NCBI RefSeq assembly: GCF_012273895.1
Contig: NC_052107.1
Span: 3,844,001 to 3,908,000 of the forward strand
Length of the DNA: 64,000 nucleotides
Source: Zerene cesonia
Lineage: Eukaryota > Arthropoda > Insecta > Lepidoptera > Pieridae
Reading direction: 5' to 3'
Shown here: positions 11,811 through 24,100 of the stretch, piece after piece
How positions within the stretch are numbered: the first letter of the stretch is position 1
Layout of the letters: every line of letters begins with the position of its first letter
Program-made: the position numbers and the translations under genes
The notes under the pieces: model-generated
Told to the model about the DNA's origin: nothing
The model's input: only the letters and a program-made list of their open reading frames with translations
The model's database searches: none

Positions 11811-13775
11811 TTAATAAACACTAATTAAAATAAAATACAATGAGGTCATGTTGATGGTTATACCATATAGTAGAACACAAACAGTGCATGTAAAAATAAT
11901 GATACAAATCGTGAAAAGAACTATTTCAGAAAACGAAAAATCGACGACTGTATATTCATTATTATAGAATAATCAATATTATGTTCAACTCTTGCGAATA
12001 CATTACAGTTCAATCAACCAACCTTGTTGATATATGGACTCATTATCATCATGATTCAACGACCCTCAAGATCTCGCTCCTCCATATTAAAGCAACCTGC
12101 TGAAGATCTCACTATATAAGGTACGACGAAACGATAATGCATCGATGCAATATGATTCATTATTTACGATAATGCTTCATAAACGCAAAAGTTAAACGCA
12201 CAGTTATATTAATAACGCTATACTAGATAGGTAAATATTATAGGCTGCAAATTATGACGTATGTTCTTAGTTATATATATTTAAGATATTCTAAAGATTC
12301 TCCTTATCACATGTTTTATTATTAACGTTTTTGTTAACAACAAGAATTTTGAATTAAATCAACAACAAAACGACTATGAAATGTATCCTTTATTTCGATA
12401 ACGATCAAACAATAGAAATTACGATAAACATGACGTGATATCTGTTAGAACAATAAATCAGTGAATCATTCAACTAACAAATTGGCACGTTACATCACGA
12501 TCGAGTGGAACGGTTAATTTGTGCGAATCAAGAAATCGTTTTAATGAACGAAAGAATCGTATTTTAATGAACGAAAAAATAATTTATTTCGCATTTGACG
12601 ACTGGGTTTTAATAACTATACATGCTAAAAAAACTTTTATTTATTATAAGACGGTGACCGAATTCGCGTCATTTATCTGTTCATTTATTTGTATGTAGCT
12701 ACCTACCATCTTTTATATATGTGCAATAGTGCTTATAATGCTATTGCGTCTGTATAACTCTTGAAATATTCAAACGATATGCTGAGAGTAAGCTCGATAT
12801 TCTATTTCTATTTCAACATACATTTCACATTTTAATAACTGTTAAATTGCCTATGCAATATGCGTGTATAAAAAATGGATCTAGGTTAACTTTTAAAGAA
12901 CAGCGAAGAGAAAACATCTCCAAGCCAATGCAGTACAGAGTATTATTATACGAAGAAACGAGACAATAACTTTTTTCTTTCGATACGTATGCGCCTCAAA
13001 AGGAAACTGCTTCCTTTTTAAAGCTTAATTAGAATCTTGTACAAGCTTTAATTAATTCGGAATATACGTAATACTGACATGGCTAACAGGATCTTGGTAA
13101 CTTGTAATTAGAAAATTGTTTAAGTTATATACAAGCATTTACTTTCAGAATAAATCTCAGAAAACGGCGTAAGAATTCACTTTGTAATTTGACCAAGGGT
13201 GATCGTTAATTACTTAAGTTAGATTTCCTTTGCTCTCATATCAGAGATTTAAATTTAACATTTTTCTCAATAAAAATATGGTTAAAATAGAGAATTCAAT
13301 TTTATTTGCTATTGACAAACAGTGTGTGTTGTACATATGTAATATGAATGTATGAATGTGTGTATAACATTTAAAAATAGATTGAATGTATTCTGTGTCC
13401 ACAGACCGGCAGTATAATACAGTCCCTCGAAAAAACGTATGTACAGGCGAAACGAAAACATCTCATCAAACTTTTACACCTTCGGTTCATCCATTACGAA
13501 TAAAATGTCACTCCCAATTGAGCGCGCTACGTTCCCCTGGAGTATGGGGCAAACTCGATACGACCGCAGTAATATATCGTTGGACCTTTTCAATAGCATA
13601 AGCTTTTCCCCGTGGTCACAATAAATTGTAGGAAGTTAGTCCGCCTTATACACGGAGGAAATGGGAGGGAGAAGTAGAGAGAACATTTCTAAGCGATAGC
13701 TTATGATATTGGATGGGTATTTTATATTTAGTTGATGCATAGTTTATAATTATATGTGGATTATTAATTATAAAT

Positions 13776-13915
13776 GGGAAAGTAACTTTGTATGTCTGTG
13801 TAACTGTCTCTTCTTAATGCTTTAATCATTGAACCGATTAGGATAAAATTTGGTAACACTATAGCTTGAGACCTAAAAAGGACATAGGACAGCTTTTTAC
13901 CCGGAAATCCTACAC
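13776..13915 (+). mobile_element. Helitron-like fragment related to family E
   Basis: Recognisable pieces are GTATGTCTGTGTAACTGTC, TGAACCGATTAGGATAAAAT TTGG, and AAAAAGGACATAGGACAGCT followed by CCCGGAAATCC. Both ends are eroded. Confidence 0.45.
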
Positions 13916-14540
13916 TAACTTCAGAAACAGTTTACTTCATTACCTTTTTTAAAAGCAAATTTAACACTACTATTGTGAAGAATTGAATGCTCTATTAATA
14001 TAAATAAATGATTATCTTAGCTATACAAAAACTATACATAAATAAAACGACATGAATAAATATAATATGTATCATAATTTTCCGCTCACGCTCACATCAC
14101 AACGTCTATTTGAACCCTACTTCCGTAAGATGATATTAAATGAATTTATTATGACGTGTGCGAAAGATTTGCAATATTCGATAGTGAGTTATGTAATGGA
14201 CCTTTCGTTTATTGTTTAGTTATATTATTTTATTGAATCGTAAGACAATATCGGCTTACATCGAAGATACATAATACATTAATGTTACCTTGAACGGATA
14301 GTCGAACAAGATGATGAACATGTGAAATAAATTTCACACCTTGTATGTTTACTATACAAGTATTCTTACTACATAAAATAGTGCAAATATGCAACATACA
14401 AAGTTGCTCTAGGAGAACTGGATTAACTTAAATTATAGAAGCTATCCAGTTGCATCAGATTCTCTATGTTCTAGTTATCTGAATATTATTATCAGTAAGC
14501 AACACTATAATATCAAACTATCAAATAATGTGAAATATAA

Positions 14541-14704
14541 TGTCAATCACGCTGAAACTACTAAAGGGATTTTGATGAAATTTGGTAAACAAACAGGATA
14601 TAAGCTGACTTGGGTGCCAGGATACTTCTTATCTCGGTTACATGCTCCGTTGGGATAAAACAGGAATCTAGATATCCAGGCGGAGCCGGGATAGCCGTCT
14701 ATTA
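14541..14704 (+). mobile_element. Helitron-like element, family B (5' truncated)
   Basis: It shares its body with the copies at 43361 and 46103: TCAATCACGCTGAAACTAC, GGATTTTGATGAAATTTGG, GCTGACTTGGGTG and the end GGAGCCGGGATAGCCGTCTA. The 5' start seen in the other copies is absent. Overlapping ORFs here are chance frames in the repeat. Confidence 0.65.
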
Positions 14705-14759
14705 CTTCATAAGTATGTCTTTTTTACAATTATTAAAACAACTTTCACCTATTATAACA

Positions 14760-14967
14760 TCTATATATATAAAAGAAAGTCGTGTTAGTTACGCTATTTA
14801 TAACTCAAGAACGGCTAAACCGATTATCTTGAAATTTGGTACAGAGATAGTTTTAGATCCGAGAAAGGACATAGGATAGTTTTTATACCGGAAATCTAAC
14901 GAGAACCGGAACTTTGTCGGTAACGCCCAGAGTCTATCTTACCCGTGACTACGCGAGCAAAGTGCTA
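14760..14967 (+). mobile_element. Helitron-like element, family E
   Basis: It starts in TATATATATAAAAGAAAGTC and has the body CTCAAGAACGGCTAAACCGA and ACATAGGATAGTTTTTATAC. It ends in an ACTACGCGAGCAAAGTGCTA G-type terminus (CTAG at 14964-14967). Shorter relatives may be at 13776-13915 and 19210-19325. Confidence 0.55.
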
Positions 14968-15243
14968 GTTTTATATAAATTTACATGTTACTTCTATATT
15001 ATATTAAGGTCAACTTTGTGCTTATACCGACCTTCTTTATTCACAAGAACAATACAAGCTTTCCTAGGTTATTCTATAGAATCCGTGAGGATTATTACTG
15101 AGAAGACTCGGACAATCTTACCATTTATAATATAAACTCAAGGAACCTAGAGATATTGTATGTTTTCTATCTAAATTGATCAACAAAACTTTATAGAAAA
15201 GTGAGTGCAGTGCGATAAGCAAGTATTCTAATGTCTTAAATTA

Positions 15244-15362
15244 GGCCAGCACGGGGGAAGGTGCCACACCCACACATAGGATCTGCATGAAATATAGAAG
15301 GCCAATGTCTGCAAATGTTTATGGGTGATTGTGATCGCTTATCATCAGGAGAACCACCAGCA
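15244..15362 (-). mobile_element. Family J repeat, internally deleted
   Basis: In reverse orientation it shows the end segment (GGCCAGCACGGGGGAAGGTG CCACACCC) and the start segment (GATCGCTTATCATCAGGAGA ACCACCAG), with the A/G-rich middle missing. The ORF that starts just after it (15371) is unrelated to the repeat. Confidence 0.55.
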
Positions 15363-16349
15363 TTAAAAAAATGATTATTTCTTCATCCAATATCATTACT
15401 AACAATAAAAGCATCTTAATGAACAACAAAATCGAAAAACAATACAAAATACTCTGCACGAATGATACTTTTCGTGATTCATTTGTTAAGAGCAATGAGA
15501 ATATATATCGCAAGGCTGCAGTTCGTTCAATATTAAACGCAACCTCGGAGCTATTGGACTGGATCCACAATTGTTCGAATTGGGCCGTTTATATCGGGTC
15601 ATATCACGATCCGCTTGATAATTTTGATTTGTTATTGCTATAAAAGATTCCGTTCTCAGCTTCGTTCACGATTTTAATTTCGTTACAGACAATGTTTTAA
15701 ACATTTTCCCTTCAAGATTTCTGTGGGGTGATTTAATTATTATTTTTATACTCATTTCTAATTATTATGATATAATTCAGCATTAGATTATTAATAAAAG
15801 TTACTCATGTTGTTCGATTCGAAATCGACTGTTTGCACACATCTTATATAATATTTTACAACTCCTTGTCTTCTAGAACTTTCTGAATAAAATCTTATGC
15901 CCCTTCTTGGGTCTGAAACTAACTTATTACCAGATGTAATCGAAATCAGTATAGTGATTTATTCTTGAAAAAGAGTAAAACAGTCAAAGAGACGGAGTTT
16001 ATTTTTGTATAGGTTTACCTTATACCTAATGAGAACAATTATGGCTTAGGTAATAAATAGCATGACAAAACTGGATTTAACATTACAATAATAACGTGGA
16101 ATATTTAAAACTACAAATAATGTGGAAGAAATAACTGTAATTACGCGAATAAGCCGTTGAGGCAAATGCATAAAGCTACGAATGCAATTGTTTATTTGAT
16201 ATCAGATTTCCGTCGGAAACCGCAAAATGAATTTTCCGCGTCAAATCATTATTTATTTGAAATTAATAATTTTCTAACCAGCATAATTAAACTTTATTGT
16301 TACATATTTACCGTGCAGCTTCATATATCCTACTTATATTATCCTACTA

Positions 16350-16551
16350 TCCTACTAATATTATAAATGCGAAAGTTTGTGAGGATGTGTGTGCGTTTGT
16401 TGCTCTTTCACGCAAAGACAACTGAACCGATTGCAATGAGATTTGGTACGTAGACAGCTGGACAACTGGAATAACATATAGGCAACCGATTTTATACCGA
16501 TATTCCTACGGGATACGGACTTACGCGGGTGAAACCGCGGGGCGAAGCTAG
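16350..16551 (+). mobile_element. Helitron-like element, family A (full length)
   Basis: It starts TCCTACTAATATTATAAATG, ends in the hairpin CGCGGGTGAAACCGCG and GAAGCTAG, and is flanked by A and T. A second copy of the terminal octamer TCCTACTA immediately precedes the start (16342-16349). A short insertion (CGATTT) splits the GGCAACTTTTTAT region. Confidence 0.83.
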
Positions 16552-16766
16552 TTTCAGTATAAAACGTTTAAAATCTCAATTATTATGAGACTTTAACCTT
16601 ACTTTAGTTACATAATACTTAAAGAGGCTGTTCATAATGAGATTGAATACTTAGTATCTATTCTTGAATATAGCTGATAATAGAATATGGTAGTACGAGG
16701 CAGGTATGAAAAATGTGTAAGAGCATATTTTACTCAGTTAATTGTTTATGCTAGACAAGGTACGGG

Positions 16767-16895
16767 ATGGTGGTTCGCCTTAAGGTAGCGATTACCGGCT
16801 CCAACCTCAGAGATTTTAAGGGTTAAGGGATAGAGAAAGGATTGACGATGAGAATAAAGAAATAGACTGGGAAGGGAGAAGAAAAAGATACAGTT
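16767..16895 (+). mobile_element. Family J repeat, diverged 3'-truncated copy
   Basis: It matches GATGGTGGTTCGCCTTAAGG TAGCGAT, then the GGGTTAAGGGATAGAGAAAG GATTGACGATG middle and the GGGAAGGGAGAAGAAAAAG segment, in the same order as the copy at 39440. The GC-rich end is absent. Confidence 0.5.
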
Positions 16896-18582
16896 GATCA
16901 ACTCTACCTAACCATATCAATTAAAGTGAAAAAAAATAGTACATAAATTGCTTTTTTTTTCAACACATATTATTTCCATAACATATAATACAATTTACAT
17001 TAAACATTGCGCATTGAAAACGTAAAATCAAACAAAAAACAATAAAGGGATGCAGATGTTAGATTATTAATGTCAATTAACATACCTTGGACACAGTTAT
17101 ACAAAACCCTAAAATAGTAAACTTATAAAAAATAACCGGTGAATTTTTATCGCAGTTATGTAACGTATTACTTGACATTAGGGCTGACACGCGCTCACCA
17201 GGTGCAATGTAATTAGACCTTAGGGGTGGTTGGGGGTGGAGACATGTAGACTACCTGTTTATGCAATTTTATAAACAATTTAAAACACTTTTTATAACGT
17301 TTTATAAAGCAGTGGCGATGTTTTTCCATGGATTATTTCAACCACGTTATTTAAGGAAATTAATATCCTACATTGTATGTGTATTCTATGTGCATATTGA
17401 CAATTCCAATGGCATGATACGTATATCTTAAATTATAATAGTACTTAGGTACCTAGGATAAAAATGTCCGATGATTTTTTTATCGTACTTAATTAGTTTT
17501 ATCAATAGACTAGCATGTCTACACTAAACCTATTGATACAATAAAATCATAACACAAATAAACGTGTGTTTCGTTGAACTATAATTAAAAACCAACAGTT
17601 TTTATGCTAGCTTTTCAACCCTCGTAAAGATAACAATCATTTACGTCAAAATTTCATAATCATAATAAGTACACTATGCATTAACAAATACGGTTTTATC
17701 TTGCTAAGAATACAAAAACAAAAAGTCTCATTACATTGGTTATACTTATTTAATTATTTTTAACAGTCTAATTAGGTATTTTAAATGTAAAATAAGTGGT
17801 ACTCAATGTTAATGCCCTTAATTTAGATAATTACATAATCTTTGAAAATATGAATAAACAAATTACCTACGTATAAGGATGCAATGATTATATCAGTATT
17901 GCGTGGGCATCAAAATTACACAGTTACGAGTATAATAAATTTTAATTTCAGCTTAAAAGGACACTTGCACTAATAAATGCCTAGCTCTCTGTCTGCGGCT
18001 TCGCTCGCGTACTCTTCGCATTTTCGCGTGACCGTCATGCATTTATATACACTATTTCACGTTATACGTGGACTATACTGGTAGTCCATCTCACAATCGC
18101 ATCAAATTTAAGTATCAGGCTAAAGGACACCAAATTCGAGTTACTTTCGCATTTTCCCCACTAATGTAAGTGGAGATTATTACGAAATTAAAAAAAAAAA
18201 TAAAGGAGCCAGTAACAGAGAAAAATCTTCAAAACGAATTGAATTGCTTCTACGTTTAGACAAAAGTACCAATTATTATTTACTCTTCGTAGCTGTGTCA
18301 TTGAATAACATTCACTTTGTTGAAAGAAAGAAAATGTTTTCACTATTTCCTCGCGCTATAAAGAAACAATTACCGTGAGAATTATCGCATTAAAACATTG
18401 ACATGGCGCTAATTACAAAGTGATAAAACTCGGAAAACACGTGTTCAGTACACATGCGCGTGCGCGTGTAACATGTGAGACGATGTTGGCGTCATACCAG
18501 TTCATTTTGAGAATGTTATTCATTATTATAAATGCAAGACGTGCATAGTAAACTAATTATAATTTCATAGCTAGCTATAGAT

Positions 18583-18863
18583 CATCATCATCATCATCAG
18601 CCCATATATGTTCTCACTGCTGGGAGACGGGCTTCCTTTGAGGGTTAAGGCCATAATACAGCACATTGGCCAAGTGCGGGTTGGCAGATGTCACATGTCG
18701 TCGAACTTTTGATTCTGGACATGTCGGTTTCTTCACGATGTTTGCCTTCACCTCTTTAAGCAGTGGTGATGTTATCAATTTATTTCCTGCACGTTCGAAC
18801 TTTTCGAACCCAGACTTATCAATTTTGAAGTCAGGGATTCTCACCACTGAGCCACCACTGAGT
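18583..18863 (-). mobile_element. Full-length tRNA-derived SINE with target-site duplication
   Basis: On the minus strand the element starts near 18863 with a tRNA-like head: A box TGGCTCAGTGG (18844-18854) and a B-box-like GGGTTCGAA (18803-18811), at tRNA-like spacing. A unique body follows, and it ends in a (GAT)n tail at 18583-18600. A perfect 11-base direct repeat TAGCTATAGAT flanks it (18572-18582 and 18864-18874), the mark of target-primed insertion. Short ORFs inside it are not genes. A diverged relative is at 59384. Confidence 0.8.
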
Positions 18864-19209
18864 TAGCTATAGATATTTGATTAATAAATTACATATTTAT
18901 TTAATTTGGACTACGTATAAAGCTAACTTGAACCTAACGGCTGGGAGGAAAGTTGTAAGTATTTATCTCCCGAGAACATGTGTTTAGTTTCCGTTAAGCC
19001 ATTTAAAATGTATAACTCTTACTTAATTATAATGTCCACACCATCTTAATCTTCAACCTTAGTAATGATTGTTCATTTTGTAGACCTACACTAAATAAAG
19101 TCTATTTAGGATTCAAAGACTTTAGGATTTAAAAATTTTAATATATTACTAAATGTTTATGCAATAATATAGTTGGAATGGCAATTCATTGAAGATAATT
19201 TCTATTGTG

Positions 19210-19325
19210 AAAAGTGTGAAATTACTCTGTCTGTTGTTCCTCTTTACACCTAAACCACTGAAACGATATGCATGAATTTTGGCACAAACATAGTGTTTGA
19301 GAAAGGATATAGCGCAGTTTTATCT
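19210..19325 (+). mobile_element. Decayed Helitron-like fragment
   Basis: The pattern is accessory-repeat-like: CTCTGTCTGTTGTTCCTC, AAACCACTGAAACGATATGC ATGAATTTTGGCAC, and GAGAAAGGATATAGCGCAGT. This order matches the family E layout. It is highly diverged and has no termini. Confidence 0.38.
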
Positions 19326-20625
19326 CACCCGTCCCACAAAATATCACCTGAACGAGAACTATGAGGAGGATACTCCGAGATTGCTTATCTTTTTCACATT
19401 ACTAACTAGGACTGATCTCTTTAGAACAATCATAGCGAAAGTTAGCACGCATATATACAGAAAAATTATAACACATTGACACACCGCCTAAATGCGTTAA
19501 GTATATTATAAGTCGAAAGATTGATTCATACTCAGATGATACACATATAAATAGAACGTACGAAAGACGCCAATGCCAATGACATGATGTAAAATATCTA
19601 ATTATTTCAGGCCGAGTTAGAATGAAACACTATGTAATTGAAACGATATGATTTCTAATGCCTTGCAACAATTTCTAATCTCATAATATACGTTTAAATT
19701 CACATGTAATTATTAAATACAAAGTTTTATAATATCCTTTTTAGTGTATGTACATGCAACATATTTTGCAAAATTAAACGGCAAATTTCCTTCTAAATAT
19801 TTTGAGCATTAAATTATACTTCAACCTCGAATAAGATTTTTTTTTTAGGTAACCCTAGAACTTCATATAAGTAAAGGAAGGGTAATAAGGAAGTATACCA
19901 GATAAAAATAAATAAAAAATTTACAGCAAGGCTTCTGTAGGTTAAAAATGTAAACAACATGAATACAATTTCTTAATTTGACTACTAGTCGTTACATTAA
20001 AACTAACAAAAACTAATTATCTCTCTAATTTCTTCACTTATAATTACTATAAGTAGAAACACGATACACAACACGACTGTGATTATTAAATAAAGTAATT
20101 TCAAGTCATAAACCAAATGATTTATAATTCGAAATGACTCTACATTCTACAATAACTCTATTAATCGTATAAGTCACGTAAATGCTGATTAAACAAGAAT
20201 TCGTTTATTCAGTTAGAGATAGGTACTGCGAGCACAATAAAACTATTTTAGTTACACGTCAAGAAACCCGTTACTACAATATTATCTATATTGACAACAT
20301 TGTGTACTGTATAAACTGCAAATTAAATTACGCAGTGCTCAAACTGTTCGATAGTTTAACTTTAAATATACCTACAATATATCACCTTAAATCTATACAA
20401 GATCTTTATTCAAACAGATTATGTAACAGAATGTCTATTTCCTCCTATCCCTTCGAACGTTATCACTACCGGTTTATTCAAACGCACTTAGGAAACCAAT
20501 AAAGCGGAATAATTTAAAATTAATTTTCTTTACAGTCACGAATTTATATAGAGCGCAATATACGCTGCTCCAACGCGAAACGTCTGTGTTGAAATGTGTA
20601 ATACGCTACAAGTGATACCACTCAC

Positions 20626-20824
20626 CAGATTTCCTCTTCTCGTTAACAAGAACCAAAGATTTCGTCCTCTTAACCCTCAAAGAGCGACGTCGAATAGATC
20701 TCATAAGTGCTTCGGGCATACGGGAGAATCTGGGAGAGTCCACCCTTTTCTCAGGCATGAAAAAGTTTTTAACTGCCAACATTTTGTATTTATTTACGAA
20801 ACCTAAACTTTCCGATTCAAACAT
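20626..20824 (-). CDS. CenG1A: Probable alternative first coding exon of the AGAP gene, basic N-terminus
   Basis: This minus-strand ORF opens at ATG 20822-20824, two codons after an in-frame TGA, and stays open to a strong donor (AAATCTG|GTGAGT, GT at 20624-20625). The coding part is 199 bases: 66 codons plus one base. It gives MFESESLGFVNKYKMLAVKN, FFMPEKRVDSPRFSRMPEAL, MRSIRRRSLRVKRTKSLVLV and NEKRKS. The leftover G completes the split codon of the exon at 3133 as GAT (Asp), giving …KRKS-D-SFVNSQEW, the residue expected in AGAPs. The cluster around IRRRSLRVKRTK is strongly basic and Ser-rich, so membrane binding or phosphorylation is possible (inference). Met15 (20780-20782) sits in a better insect start context (CAAAATG) than Met1, so the protein may begin there. 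It is the only credible ATG-initiated exon with upstream CpG-rich DNA in the intron. Assignment to AGAP rests on strand, phase and position. I do not recognise the peptide itself, and another nested gene is the alternative. Confidence 0.62.
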
Positions 20825-21184
20825 CCATTCTCACGGTAAACTCTTTGCTGACGATTCTCACAATTTAGACACCATCAAGTTTATACCATAAACTGCACTA
20901 GGAAAATCAACATTATTTTACACTTCACATGTACTTATCCAATTCTCATTAAAAAAAACTGTATCCGCTGTCGTAATCTATTGTTAATACGTCACAAGTA
21001 TTGTTTTTGTGATTAAAAATTCTGTACACGAAATTTCGCCTATCCTGCCTTTATTTAGAGGGACCGAGCGACCGACTGAAGTCGTAGCGACTTCATGTTG
21101 CCAGTGAGTGCGCACGTGTCGACCGGCCAAGAGCGAGCGGCATACTGCCTCACGTGCGCCGTGCCGCCGTACGACCATATTCAC
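20825..21184 (-). promoter_or_regulatory. Putative promoter and 5' UTR of the alternative AGAP transcript
   Basis: Directly upstream (minus strand) of the exon at 20626-20824, bases about 21055-21184 form a sharp CpG- and GC-rich block in otherwise AT-rich DNA. On the minus strand it contains an arthropod initiator-like TCAGT at 21075-21079, which would put a start near 21077 and leave a roughly 250-base leader. An 8-bp inverted repeat (TGAAGTCG/CGACTTCA, 21077-21084 and 21088-21095) overlaps this point. A short upstream ORF (ATG at 20826-20828, four codons) overlaps the main ATG out of frame and has the stronger start context. No TATA box is obvious. The promoter role is inferred from composition and position only. 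Confidence 0.45.
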
Positions 21185-24100
21185 CAGAGTAAATAGAACT
21201 CTTGCAAATTATATCCTTTTATCAGATTATTTACGAAAACAATGTGTCATTAATTTATCTTTTAATTCATCATAAATAAGATAAGAATTGGATAAGACTG
21301 AAAAGGAGACACTTTATTATCTAGAGATTTTTATATTATATCCAATACCCATACACTCTTTACATCCCATACGAATTGAAAAATACATACGTCATTTTAC
21401 TTATTTTAATGACGGACAAGATCGTCGGCACTTAAAAGGGGATGAATCTTCAATACATTTTAGGAAGCTTATTCATTGCTGTAATAAGTTTCAAGGCGTA
21501 AACTTGGATGGCACTGAACCCTTAGTTTTATTACCCGTTCGTTAAAATGCAGACATTCATGAAATACATTCATCAATCACGCTTTAATTGTTATAAATAT
21601 GTAAATGTTAAGCGATTGGTTGTAATATCAGAAGTAAACTCCATCTAACCCTACAGTTTACCTAATCAATACTAATTATGGTGCCATATTGAAGGCCAAT
21701 TAGTTAAGCTTTGTTTCGAAATCAGCAAATTAACGTTTCGACGAGGCTTGTAAAAAAAACTGTAAGGAAAGTATAGAAGAAAAAGCGCCATGTAAATGTT
21801 TGCTTTTATTATTAGTTTTTAAGTAGCAACAGTGGCCTCACCTTAATAAGGGGTGTGTAATTAACTCGACAACTTAACTGATTAGAGTGAGGCGCATTTA
21901 ATTACAAAGACTGATAATTAAAAGTCGAATGGTAAAACGAAACCGGTTAATTTCGTTGTATGTCTTTCAATTTGCTAATTTATTTTTAATGTAATGGATT
22001 TTGTTGTTTATAACAGCGTATGTTTGTCAGATTACAAAATCACGTATACTTTTTCAGATTGGAGACTAAAAAATAGAAAAGATACAATGTTTTCCAAAAT
22101 TTCTTGTAATCTTCTACAACTCATCATGATTTATCATAATTTATTATTTATTTTATTTCATATGTAGTTATCACGACCCGAGGATACCCAAACAAAGCGA
22201 ATCTCTATCTAAATTGACGATTACTCTTTTAAAATTAAACACACAAATACTCGTATGTGTATACACGAAAATACTAAAGTCTCATTTAAGAAAAAAATAT
22301 TTTATACTGGTTTCAAGTGTAAGCATATTAAAATTAATTATTGAGGAAACAAGTAATCTGTCTTAGCGCTTTAGCCGCTATGCTATACTGTAGTCCCGTT
22401 GAGAGTCGTGCAAACCCTTATCGTGGCATCGCTGCACGATATTCTGGTCACTATTTTATTTATCAGCCAATGTATTACGAGGCAAGTTCCATCGCCTTTA
22501 ATAAAATTATGGTTTCTTCAATCTGTATTAGCGGAACACCGATCATTCATAGCTTACAGAATTATTGAGTAGTATAGCTATGCTTATGTGTTAAGAGGAA
22601 TTATTATATAGTCCCTAACCTAAATGAAATAACTTTGAAACTATACAAAATTATACGTCTATTTTTCAACAAAGTGCAATATTATGGCAGCAAACCAACT
22701 TCCTCATTTTAAAATCGCGTGTACAAGTAAATTATTTCAATACAAGTAAACTTATAAGAATGTTCGTATTTTATTTTTAATACTAGTTGTGCCTCGCCAT
22801 TTTACATGTCTCTCTGTCTGTTCAAATGGACTATCTACTAATACGTGAAGGAATTTTTCCAATCGAAAGAAAGAAGAGATAAGTTCGAACAAACATCTCT
22901 TCAGACTTAAAATATAAAGATTAAGAAATTGATCATCCGAATCCCACCTTACAATTAAACAATTTAAAAATGGACTATTCATTATTTAACAGAAAGATTC
23001 TCCAACAATCGTATCTAATTGCATATGAAAAATTATGCCATCACACTATTCCCTTTAAAACCAGTCTCATACGTTTACGGAGCTAATGATTTATCATTAC
23101 TTTTTGAGAATGTCGTCCTCCCACATCTAGAATCGGGAAAGGACCGGTCCGGACTCCTTATTCCCGATACCCCGTCTTCCAGTTTTGTCCGTGGAAATTC
23201 TTACTTAAAATACTTTCTATTGTTTGACCGATGTTACCCTTTTTATAAGGTTAGTGTTAAGAATATTTAACTTGAGTCTTTTGTTTTCTAAATGTTGTTG
23301 GTGCTGAATTATTTATAGAAAGTGATGAAAGGATTCATTCAAAAGAATTTTCTTTATTTCTGTGATAAACATACCTATATTCAAATATCGGCTTGACCGA
23401 TGATTTTATTAGTCATTTAACACCAACTTAACTACCATTTATTCGTGATTCATAATATCAACATCATTTTTCTCGTTTGACAAAATATTACCTGAGGCCT
23501 TTTCATAGTTTTAATAATTTGCAATGCTTTTAATAGAGCAGAGAAAGTAGGGTCCTTATATAATGTTACAAAATATCCTGTTAGCGCTTAACAACATCGA
23601 TATTCAATTGAATAGTTATACAATTTATCTATGTATGAGTAAATAAACAGTTAAATAAGTAAGTTCATACATCTGTAACATTTTGAATCTTTTCATTTGT
23701 ATTTAAAATAAAATCTTATTTGGAATTTTGTTACCACGGTTATGCTTTTATACCTACGTAGTTTTCTATTGCTATCGTGGTACATAAAAATTATGTTAAT
23801 TACTGTACTGAAGACAAATGGATATTTCTTCTTAACACTATCAATAGTTTGCATTATTTTGAAATAATCTCCAAGTTTTTTCAGAAAATATTGATTATTA
23901 TAATATAGTTCTGAAAATATTTTACTAATACAAATTGTATTTTAATAATTAAGCTAAACCTTTGCGTAGGTTCTTGGTATCAATGCTATTTCTTATATTA
24001 GGCATAACTACTTCTAAAATGTAAAAACGTTTCGCCTTGCCTTGTCGTACTTCCTACATAGTTATAAAATATTACAAAATACGATACATTGTTTTTATGT

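Larger units (their letters stand above)
3280..20625 (-). other. Large intron (about 17.3 kb) between the alternative first exon and the P-loop exon
   Basis: If the exon at 20626-20824 joins 3133-3279, this is a single intron with a GTGAGT donor and an ATTCCAG acceptor. It contains the Helitron, SINE, family J and gap features listed separately. It also has CpG-richer islands at about 10290-10460, 10975-11210 and 13490-13660, without convincing exons. Stretches 6800-10280, 11811-13490 and 16900-18570 show only AT-rich unique sequence. Confidence 0.55.

Noticed and set aside
15371..15643. 90-codon ATG ORF after a repeat
   Set aside because: Both strands are open here. No domain, codon bias or splice support favours either.
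20182..20502. 106-codon ATG ORF on the plus strand
   Set aside because: AT-driven composition (Tyr, Ile, Asn), no promoter, no polyadenylation signal and no family resemblance. It lies beside the minus-strand alternative exon.
22341..22568. Signal-peptide-like frame (CLSALAAMLYC)
   Set aside because: It begins at TTG, the hydrophobic segment is short and no splice donor follows. I treat it as chance.
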